Shown one piece after another: positions 12,001 through 24,000 of a DNA stretch of 64,000 bases. The first letter of the stretch is position 1, and each line of letters begins with the position of its first letter. The stretch spans positions 19,122,577 through 19,186,576 of the forward strand of contig NC_092582.1 of NCBI RefSeq assembly GCF_037975245.1, read 5' to 3'. A program made the translations under genes and the position numbers. The DNA comes from Apostichopus japonicus. Taxonomy: Eukaryota; Echinodermata; Holothuroidea; Aspidochirotida; Stichopodidae. Below the pieces are notes generated by a model. It saw only the letters and a program-made list of their open reading frames with translations, was not told the origin of the DNA and made no database searches.

Positions 12001-15000
12001 TGATGCTTCCACTGTTTTAATGGTTGAATGTTAAACTATTCAGCAGTGAGTTTTGTTAGTCTGCGCAACGTACGACTTCCTAAACCGAAATGACAGGTAT
12101 GTTTCTGATATCTAGGTCATTGATCTTTGTGTTTAAGCAAAATCTCAGCATTTTCGGGAATACACTTTAGACCTTAATGGTCACTGAGATTATATGAAAC
12201 TTGAGCAACTGTACTGAGAGAGTTGCACTGGAATAAGCTGGTGCCAACATGTAACTTAAGGACAGTACTAAACGGTTGTCAGATACTTCCAGACCGGGTG
12301 AATATTCATAACATGTAGATTAAGGGCAGTACTAAACTGTTGTCAGATACTTCCAGACCGGATGAATATTCATAACATGTAGATTAAGGGCAGTACTAAA
12401 CGGTTGTCAGATACTTCCAGACCGGGTGAATATTCATAACATGTAGATTAAGGGCAGTACTAAACTGTTGTCAGATACTTCCAGACCGGGTGAATATTCA
12501 TAACATGTAGATTAAGGGAAGTACTTAACCGTTGTCAGATACTTCCGGACCGAGTGAATGTTCATAACATGTAGATTAAGGGCAGTACTAAACTGTTGTC
12601 AGATACTTCCAGACCGGGTGAATATTCATAACATGTAGATTAAGGGAAGTACTTAACCGTTGTCAGATACTTCCGGACCGAGTGAATGTTCATAACATGT
12701 AGATTAAGGGCAGTACTAAACGGTTGTCAGATACTTCCAGACCGGGTTAATGTTCATAACATATAGATTAAGGGCAGTACCTAACTGTTGTCAGATACTT
12801 TCGGACCTGGTGAATGTTCATAACATGTAGATTAAGGGCAGTACCTAACCGTTGTCAGATACTTCCGGACCGAGTGAATGTTCATAACATGTAGATTAAG
12901 GGCAGTACTAAACTGTTGTCAGATACTTCCAGACCGGGTGAATATTCATAACATGTAGATTAAGGGAAGTACTTAACCGTTGTCAGATACTTCCGGACCG
13001 AGTGAATGTTCATAACATGTAGATTAAGGGCAGTACTAAACGGTTGTCAGATACTTCCAGACCGGGTTAATGTTCATAACATATAGATTAAGGGCAGTAC
13101 CTAACGGTTGTCAGATACTTTCGGACCTGGTGAATGTTCATTCGAAGACAAGTCAATCATAACATTGGTAAACATTCAGGTAGGGTTGTCGCCGATCTCC
13201 TGTGTTTACTCATTTCATTTATTGACGGTTTGCTTTCACGGCAGGTAATCGTTGTGAGATGTGTGCCGATGGTTTCTATGGTGACCCATACGGTGAATAC
13301 GGCGTCCCTACACCATGTATCAGATGCGACTGCAACGGCAACGTAGATTCCAACGCTGTCGGAAACTGCAACAGGTACAAGCCTTTTAAAGTACTTTTGC
13401 CACATTGTTGAGAGAAGAGTACATCAAGAAAGAGACTGGATTGCTATAAGATATGATAATGCTGTGTGAATGTGTAACATTTATTATGTTATGTGGTATG
13501 ATGTAGGGTGTAATATAATGTAGGGTGTATTATTGTAATTTCTATGTTAAGTTGTGTTGTGTTATGTTATGTAGTTATTATATTATGTGGTATGATGTAG
13601 GGTGTAATATGATGTAGGGTGTGAATCAATGGGAGGTGTGTTATTGTAATTTGTATGATAAGTTGTGTTGTGTAATGTTATGTTATGTAGTTATTATGTC
13701 ATGTAGTAAGGTGTAATGCAGTATAGTATGTATGTATTATGTGGTGTTACATGATGTAGGATGGGAATTGATGTAATTGGTATGTAATTATGTAATCGGT
13801 ATGTTACGTTATGTTGTAAGTCGTGATGCACCGATCAAACCAAATTAATGAAACTTATTTGAAAAGCCTCTCTAAAGACACTAAAATGGGGGTTATCAAC
13901 AAGCGACCCGTTGGTCAATCTGGCCAATGGAAGACTTCATTCCTGCCCATGAGATATCACTTGGCAATCAAGTTAGCACTAGCCAGGCATGTGGGCCCTT
14001 AATAAGGTGTTAGGCTTGAGCACTCTACCCGACTAGCCTGCACATTGCTCACTGTAGGTACAGTGAAAGTTTGGTTCTATGTTGGCTCTTTGCTTCAAGC
14101 AATGTTTTCCTCTGGGGCATTTCAGAAAATCATTTAAAGAACTGCAGTTCTTAAAGAACATACAGAAGTTAGACGTTCCTTTTTCAATTCTCTCTCAGTA
14201 CCACTGGAGAATGCCTCAAATGTGTTTACAACACAGCGGGTTTCTACTGTGATGAGTGTGACGCTGGTTACTATGGTGATGCCCTTGGAGAACCCAAAGG
14301 ACAATGTCAACGTAAGTAGCTCCCTAAATCATGGCCATGGGATTGTAGTTGGAAGTCCTGTCTGTGCCATGTATCACACTTAATTTACACCACTCTTTGA
14401 GAACGTGTTCCAGAAATTGGCAGGGAAGGTCTTTCAAGACAAAAAGCACATTTTAATGTATTTTTTAAACAAAAGAGCAAATGTATTCTTGTGTAGAACA
14501 TGATTTGAACCTGGGATCATGAGGGAAGGCCATGTGCCTTACCAAGTGAGCTGATACAACAGTAACCAGTCAATTTTTTATCCAGATAAACGACCAATTC
14601 TTCTTTTCAGAGGTTGCCCAGGACAACCAGTCGATTTTACATATATCTTCAGATGTGGGCATTTGTCAGACGAATGCATCTACCAATCAGAAAACTCCCA
14701 AGAATTCAGCTGATATGCTAATTTATCTGTGGTTCAATTTGATTTCATCAGCTTGTAATTGTTTTGGGCCTGGCTCGGAGAGCTTTGAGTGCAACCAGCG
14801 TAACGGTCAGTGCGACTGTCTGCCGTTTGTCAAGGGGAGAGACTGCAGCTACTGCCGAAACCGTTACTGGAACATCAAGAGCGGCCGTGGGTGTGAGCCG
14901 TGCGATTGTGACAACGTTGGGACAGTCCAGCCAGACTGTGACGAAGACAGTGGTCAGTGCGAATGTAAACCCGGGGTCGGAGGTCAAACCTGCGACAGAT

Positions 15001-18000
15001 GTCTCTTTGATCACCACGGCTTCTCGGCGGAGGGTTGTACCCGTGAGTATAACGCAGGGTGAATTCGTTATTGTTAAAGGTTCCTTAAGACTAATGATAG
15101 GAAAACTTTCAGATTAAAATGAGGAAGAAAAATAGAGGAGGAGGGGGAAGAGGAGGAGGGGGAGGAGGAGGGGGAGGAGGATTGACAAGCTGGGGTCTTC
15201 GAAGATCTTTTATTGTATTATCTCTAGCTATGAATGTGTCTTAGTTGAGTGTGGATGTGTTACCATCCTCTAATCCCTGCCCCCCCCAACCCCTACCTCT
15301 TGCTCTCCCATACCCACACTCTCATCCCTTCTATTCCACAAGAGCAAAATCAGCATAACTTTGAACATACTCTAGATCTGGGTTGGGCAACCTACGGCTT
15401 GCGGGCCACATGCGGCCTGCCAGTGATTTTTTGCGCCCGTGAGATATCTCGAGAAAAAAAAAAATCAATCTATTTTACATCACCACAAAAAAACGAGCTA
15501 GCTGCTTAGAACTTATCGGCACTAATGATGCTGTCAGGTAGGCCTATTATCCCCATTAATTATCAACTGTACTGTATTGACATTATGTTTTTGTGAATAC
15601 AGATTAAGGACACACACCTATTGCTTGAAAGTCCTCGGAATCAAAGGTTTGAAATCAACAGCAGGTCGTTGGTTAGGTGCGGCCCAGTCAATTTTTCACT
15701 CCTTATATCTGGCCCATTCATTCAAAAAGGTCCCCCCCTGCTCATAGAGTGTCAATATTTATTCATCTAAAGCTCAAATGGTTTCCCAATTCTAATCCTT
15801 TTCAACCTGCTGTTACTGTCATAGCTCAAGGTCATCCCTCTTGCAGGATTCTCGTAATCTGACAATGTCGCATGTCATTTCTTACGAGAAGAAAAATTCA
15901 TTTTGAAAAAAAAAAAGAATGGAAAAACTCAATGCTTTGTGCTATGCTCCTCCTGGTTGTCAAGTTCTTTTTCTTTCCTCTGGCAGCCTGCAATTGCAAC
16001 CCTCAAGGCTCCCGTAGCCTGAACTGTACCTACGATGGTGTCTGCGACTGCCAAGACGGGGTCATAGGAGACAAATGCGACTCCTGCGAAGAGAACTTTT
16101 ACAACATTGCCCTGGGATGTGTCCGTGAGTGAAATTCCAGTCACCATCCCACTAAAATGCTGTATTTTGTGTTCAATTTGCCTCGGTCGTATGGTGCAAT
16201 ACTCTCTATGCTCTAAAGGATAGACAAGTACCCTCCTACCAATGTTTTCTAACCAAAATTGCACCAGAATGTGAAATTGGGAGGTACCAGTTCAAAGGCT
16301 TCCAAAGGAATGAAGGGAAAGAATAAAAATATTACAATGAAAATATTAAGGTGGGTGGGGAAGGTGGGATCTGGTGAATGTATGACTAAGACCTATGGTT
16401 ACAGAAGCTTTGAATATTCTGACTCTTATCTATGTAACCAGTTACCAGACCACATTCAAACATGCTCTAAACTTTCTACTTTCAAAAGTTTACTTAAGAC
16501 CCCTTTTTTCACTTGTTCTTTTGTAAATTTAATTTAATTTCTTTGTAAAGCGCCTTGAGCAGTGACTTTTGTCTACTGATTTAGCTCAATTATGATATTA
16601 TTATGTGACGTGAAAGTTTTTGAATTTTGAATTTCAAGCTTTGGTTCACTCATAAAACATTGATAGGGTGTGGGATAGAGGGGGAGGGTAGTTAGTATGT
16701 GGTCCATAGCCCCCTTAATTTTCCTGTGATCTGCAATTTACAAAATGCAAATTTTTAGATGCCAAACATTAGGCAAGCCAAACTATGAAGGGATGTTTGA
16801 AGAAATGCCAACTTTTCATTCAATTTCATATCCCCTTTTTTTTGGTTCCAATTTTTACTTTTAGTTTTAGACTTTTTTTGACAAAACTGTTTGAGATAAC
16901 AGTAATATCACGTCGTCATGTTACACACGTTATTGTCCCTTTTTCGTATTTAGAATGCCCTGACTGCTACAGCCTTGTGCAGGACAAGGTGAATGCACAC
17001 AGGCAGAAGTTGGAAGACCTGAAAAACCTCTTGCAGAACATCGGAGAAAACCCAGAAGTTGTCAGTGATGTCAACTTTGAGAAACAGCTCAAGGCCTTGG
17101 AAGCCGAGTTGGATGTAGCTGTTGTTGAAGCTGAAAGAGCCATCAGTAAGTGTACAGTAAAACAGGAAGGGTGTTCTGGGGGGTGGGGAAGAAGGGGGAG
17201 ACTGGGGTTGGTCAGGTGGCTGATGGGTAAGTGCAAGAGGAGGGAAAGTAATATTAGAGACTGGAAAGGGGTGCTGGATTCTTGGTGGAGCGAGCAATGG
17301 AAGCGAGGTAAGGGAAACTGGTTCAGCTATCAACAGCAATGAGTAACTCGTAATCGTTTGTTGTTTATGCAAAAATTAACAGTTTTGTTTTAACTGATAT
17401 CCAATGGTGAGATTAGCCATGGGGGGGGGGGGTGTGAGAGGTGAGTTAATGGGGACATAAGATGGATGGATCAAAGTAGTGGTTCTATTGGTTGGTGTAG
17501 AGGGGGTAAGAACATTTTAGAATGCTAATGGGTAGTGAATTGCTATCACATTTGCAAGGACAATAGCAAGAGTTGTGTTCACATCAAAATATTCCCTTGT
17601 TATTTTGTAAGTAATAGAGTGCCCCCCATACACAGCAGTGTGGAAAGCAGTGATTGAAATGATGTCCATCTTCATCACGAAAAGTCCATTTCTTTCCATT
17701 CATCCCTCAGACGAAGACAAGGTCTTGAAATCGGACATGGATGCCATGGAGATGATGTATGACATGCTAATGGATCAGGTCAGGGACATCAGAAATGTCT
17801 TCAAGACTGCAGAAGAAAACACCCAGGGCTCTGAGGATAGTGAGTTTTTGGATTTTTACAGTCTCCATAGCAACAACATATAGTCATGTCAGGATGTCAT
17901 GAGTGTAGTTAGTCTTAATTAAGTAACTCACAGACATAGAATGTAGGATAAATGTAATGTGTTCTATCAATATAAGGCTGGAAAGGAAGAGGTTTATGAT

Positions 18001-21000
18001 AACACAGCTGCACATGGAAGAAATATTTTTGATGTTCCCCTTGTTTTCTGCAAAGTTTTAATGAACTATGTCACTTTCTTGTCTTACCTCTGTCATGAGT
18101 ATTATACTGATGATATTATGATGCCGACGACGACAACGATTATTATGATTATTATGATTACAGTTTAGGGGTGTAACTTAATTCTTTAACTCATCAGTCT
18201 TGTGGATCAGTGTTTGCCTTTCATCCATCTTTCACCATCTTTCAAATGTCAACTGACTGCAAGATTGGTCTCGATGGTTCTAGCAATCCTGGATGATACT
18301 CTGATTCAGACCCTGTACAAAAGACTTTCAGTCGAATAAAGACACAAGGTTGAAACATTACGCAGACAGCTTGGATACCTTGGTTGATAGCACGGAAGTG
18401 TATAAGTTTGGTGGAGAGGAATGCTGGATTCATAAAAAAAGCACACTAGAAAGGCACAGATGTCATTTGAAACAAAGTAGGACTGGGCATTTACAACTCT
18501 CTTCCCACCCCCCTCTCCCCTCCCTCCCTCTGATCATAATTTTTTTTTAAATCACATTTCTCATAGGTCAAGAAGAGACTTTTGAAATCATCGACGACGC
18601 TAAGATGAGACTTGTCGAAGCCCAGCAGTTTTTGGACGGCGAGCTGGACAGACTGAAGAACCAATTCAACGAGACAGCCAAGAACCAATCAGCACAGGAC
18701 AGAATGATGCAACAGCTCGCGGAGGAGGCGAGGACCCTGGTAGTCGAGTAAGTCATTGGATTTTGGAATAGGAGGAGTGGGGCCGGGGGGGGGGCCAGGG
18801 ATTGCAAGTTAGTGGCCCCCAGTGGACAGCAATTGGAACCACCCAGATCAGAAATAGTCAAGGTGGAAGTGACTTCTGTTACAAGACATGTCAATTTACG
18901 GTCTGATGTGGATGTGATGGATTCAATCATTAACTTTGGCGACGTCAAATTTTAAGCAAACGTCTGTCTGTTCATTAGTTCCGTCGATTCAATGATATCT
19001 GTTTTATTTTCTTTACCACCCACATTTAATTCCTTCACAGACAAGGAGAGCAGGCAGAAACCATGGAGCCGGTCGCATCCGAAGCTCTGAATACATCTCT
19101 GGCAGCTTTAGAAGCGGTGAAGAACGTGTCCGACTTTGGAAAGCTGGATGACGGGATTCAGGACCTGGAAGACCGGTGAGAACAAGTTTAAAGCAATAAT
19201 ATACCAGAATCCTCAGAGTTACTGACAGCTGTAAACACATACACACACACACACAGTGGTCACAACAAATCACAGCTGTTAACAGTATCAGAAAGCTCAC
19301 ATGACTTCACTTGAGGGATTGCTAATCAAATTGGAATGAAAAGTTGTATCGCCAGTGGACAGACTAGAAATCGAAAAACTTTTCTTGCGAAGATGGAAAA
19401 CGTGAATATGAAAAGTATTTTTCATGATCGACAAGCATTTAGAGTCAATATGTGAAGAAATGGGAGTGGTCTCAGTCTCACAGATTTTAAATGATGCAAG
19501 GTCATAACTACGTACAGAATAGGAATATTAAAGTATTTCAAAAGTCTTTACAAGTAATCACAAGAACATGGCACTGTGTTCACAATTCTAAGTGTACTCA
19601 AAAGTTGCAGCATTGAGATTTTCTCATTCTAGAGGTGTGTGTTGTCGGATTGGCCGGTGGATAGTAGGGGTGGGGTGAGGGAGGGGAGTATGTTACAGAA
19701 TTTTTTTTGTAACAGTGTGTCCATATGTTCATAGGCTGGCTGTAAACTTTTTGTCCATCCACCTGTGAAGTGCTCTTCAGTCGTACAACATGGATTAAAC
19801 GGTCTGAAGTAGTAGCACCTACCACACACCAGAAAGGAACATGAATTAACATGGAGAAGGATATATCTTTCACATTAATTTCAATGTATGTTATTAATGT
19901 AATATAAATATATTCTTAAAAGGCGCATTACATGTAAAAACATCTCAACGCGTCGTACAACATATAAATTACAAGCAATGCAATAAAATGATCAAATTCA
20001 GTAAAAATTAGAAAAGATACAAGAATAGGAATACAAGGATACAAGGAATAGGAATACAAGAAATAGGAATACAAGGAATACAAGAATCTGATACAAGAAT
20101 AGGAATACTTCGTTAAATATTAGTACATAAACAATTCTGATTAAACATACTCTTCAAAGAGATGAGTCTTCAGTTTCTGTGTTTATGTGTATGATGCCCA
20201 ATTTCAGAAAGGTGATTTAGTTTATTCCAACTCTGTAAAGCCAAGGATGTTTTGTAACCTGATAGACACTGTATTCTTTGCTATCATTCTTACTCATTGC
20301 TCCCAGTATTGGCTTTTAAACAAAGAATTACAAAGAATTACAATTATGTCGTACAACATATAAATTACAAGCAATGCAATAAAATGATCAAATTCAGTAA
20401 AAATTAGAAAAGATACAAGAATAGGAATACAAGGATACAAGGAATAGGAATACAAGAAATAGGAATACAAGGAATACAAGAATCTGATACAAGAATAGGA
20501 ATACTTCGTTAAATATTAGTACATAAACAATTCTGATTAAACATACTCTTCAAAGAGATGAGTCTTCAGTTTCTGTGTTTATGTGTATGATGCCCAATTT
20601 CAGAAAGGTGATTTAGTTTATTCCAACTCTGTAAAGCCAAGGATGTTTTGTAACCTGATAGACACTGTATTCTTTGCTATCATTCTTACTCATTGCTCCC
20701 AGTATTGGCTTTTAAACAAAGAATTACAACACCACAGTTTGGTACTTTGATTCCCAAAGCAATGTCACCGGTCTTGAAAGAACGAGCCGAGCAAGTAACA
20801 ACAAAACAATTTCCGACGATTTATTTACCAAACAAATCAAATCTGTCGTGAGTGTAAAAGTGTTATTCATACTGCACGATCTTAAATCCACTTTTTTAAA
20901 ACTTTTTGCAAATTTGTTTTTTGTTTGTTTTTCGTTGCTTCTTGAAGTTTCCAAATGGCTAACGATGACTTTGAAAAAGCTATGCAGACCGCAACAGATG

Positions 21001-24000
21001 TGAAAGAGATGGGAGAAGATGCCTTGGATGATGCTAATACTTTCCTATCACAGGCCAGACAGCCACTGGTAGATGTGGATGTACCAGCACTCAATAACAG
21101 TGCCAATGACATTAAACTTCAAGTAAGGGCTCTTAAAAACCGTAGCTACGATTTTGGCTCGTGTTTTCCAAAAGGAAGGTTTGCACAACCGCCATTTAAA
21201 AATAGCTATTATGTATACACAGCACATGTGTGTGTATTTAACATGGAAACACAAACCTGATACCGTTTGATAGTCTTGCCCTCGTGAAGGAGTACAAGTT
21301 GAGATTTCTGTCGTTTGAGAATTATGTCTCGACTCTGTTTCTTGGTCGTATGTCAAATCCTGATTAGTAGTACCCGATGTTCAAGTCCTAGAGAACCCTT
21401 CCCTCTCTCTCCCCTGCCTTTTAGATCAGTAGTACCTGATGTTCAAGTCCTAGAGAACCCTTCCCCTCTCTCTCTCTCTTGCTATTTAACAGACATCATG
21501 TCTTTTCTTTTTCTCTAGGCGGATGCCATCTTGAAAGAAGCTGAGATGATTTCCAAACAGAATGAAATGTTGCTGGATCAGATTGAAGCTGATTCGCAGA
21601 AAGCTGCCGATCTTCTCAAGGACAGCATGGGAGTTCAGCAGGTGGAGTGTGCTCTTATGTCAAAGAAAATCTTATCTTTTGCCAAGCAACAGATGCTTAA
21701 TAAAATATATGAAGGGGGGTGTTCAGTGAAAGTAGAAACTGCAGCAAGCTCATGAAATAATTTTAATGTAGAAATTTTTTGTGTGTCAACAGTGAAGAAA
21801 AAAGAAAAACTCTTACAATTACATATTCTTGATCAGTTTAGCCCCAGATGATGATGCTGAGTAATTCCACTTTATCAAAATGAATATTTATGTTATATAC
21901 TGGTTAAACATGATATGACATGAATATGTAAATTACATCGATACGATAAAACCGTCACCTTGCTGAGACGATTGAATGTAAGAGCCTGTAATTTTCAAAT
22001 TTCACCGTTTCAAAATCTGATGTAGCCAACAGCTTTTTGCAAAGCTCCAACGGCTCTCAGCTCTGTGCAAAGTTTTCATTTTGAATTTGCCAATAAGCAG
22101 GTGATAATTTCGTGTAGTTTTTCAAGGCTCTTAGTTTTTGTTTGATATATAAAAAAATACTATGGTTTCTGTGTTAAGAAAACACAAACCAAAATAACAT
22201 GCTATATATCTTTGGACTGGTAGTATAGCATTTTTGACTATTTTTACGTAGCATATTGCGATGACGGATTAGTTATTCTCTGGGTGTTATGCATCTGTGG
22301 TCCATGTATTGCTTCTTCTTTTAATTGTTGTTATTGTTTTGTAACTTTTAACAGGAACTTGACCTATTGCTAGCTAAAGCAGATAAGGCAGACGCCGATG
22401 CTAAAGCAGCCACAAAGAAGGGCAACGAAACTTTGGAAGAAGCTCACGCCATCAAGACCACTCTGGAAAGTAAGAGAGAAAGTTAGATTTGAGTTCAAAC
22501 TATAGATTTCTATATATATATATATCTATATATATATATATCTATATATATATATATCTATATGTTGTGAGTTTTGGTACTTGGTGGACGTTTCAGCATA
22601 TATTACAGGTTTTGTGTGGCTGTAGTCCTGGTCAAAGGGATTAATTATTATTAACAGAAGTGATGGAACAGAAGAAGTTCTGTTAAAGAGTTCTTCCATA
22701 AGTCTGTACCACAAAACTGTTTTGTTAAAACACAAAGCTGTTGTTTTAAATCATCGTTCACTGTTACAATATTGTGGAATTAAATCATACTTTTTTTATA
22801 TCAATTTTGGGGATTATTTTTTCTTTATTTATTTTTTAAAATTTTCCTTCAATATTTGAAATGTAAGGCGATGGCTTGAAATTGTCAATGTTGTAAAAAG
22901 ACAGTATTCCTACTGGTCTTTGGAGCTCCTTTTTAAGGAGTACCAAGATATTTGTGTATGTAACAAGTCCTGTAGTGCACGGCATGACATCTAAGCAAAA
23001 GTGAAGGTTAGGGAGTGATATCTTCTGTGTTCTTCAGCAGTTCTGGCTGGATTCGTAAAAATACTGATTAATTCATCTTTCAATTCATACAGCATTTGAG
23101 GAACAGGTAGACCAAAGCCGAAAGGAGGCGACCGACGCCATGTTAAAGATTGACGAAATCAGAATGAACATTGACATGGCCAACGAAACAGCCCTTAGTG
23201 CCAAGGAAACCATCGACGCAGCACAGGGTGATGCCATGATGGCCAGAGATGTGGCTATCGCAGAAAGGGAGAAAGCCAAGCCTGCATCAGAGGTAACACC
23301 CACTTACACCGATTGGTGGGATATGATTGAATATGCATAATAGAAAAACTGTTAGCTCCGCATCAGAGGTTAAACCCACTTACACCGATTGGTGGAAGAT
23401 GATTGAATATGCATAATGGAAAGGGAAAAAACTGTTAGCTCAGCATCAGAGGTAACACCCACTGGCACCGATTGGTGGGTAAATGATTGAATATGCATAA
23501 AAAACAACAACTGTTAGCTGGTTATTGTCTTTTGACGTACTGGACATTCCTGTACAAAACAATATTGAAAACTGGCGGATGGGAAAGTGGGGGGGGGGGA
23601 GAGTGGTTAGACCAGCAGTAAAGAAAATAGACAGGTTAGCCACACTATTGCACGGAGGGGGATGGTTGCCTTTTCGGTTACAAACTTTGGTAAGAACCCA
23701 TCTTCACATTTGATTCGTTTCAGGCTGCCAAAGACAAATTGGCGGAGGCCGAGGAAGAGAAAGAAGCGGCCCAGTTTGAGAAGGATAGAGCAGATAGCCT
23801 GGCAGTGGACGTCAATAGCACCATGATGAGACTCAACGCCATCGACGGCCAATCAAGAAACGACTCTGCAGCGGCACAGGAGGTAGGACCTTAAAAAGGA
23901 GTTTTAATTTGAAATGACAACTGTCTGTTTCTAGTAGAAGGAAAGTGTGTGGTGGATAGATGATATGTAGAAAGGGTTTCCTTTTGGAAGAAGTGGCTGA

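Noticed and set aside
14478-14562. Functional tRNA gene
   Set aside because: A-box and B-box are present but no complete acceptor or anticodon stem can be drawn; a SINE remnant is likelier. The same holds for 8222-8282 and 43683-43772.
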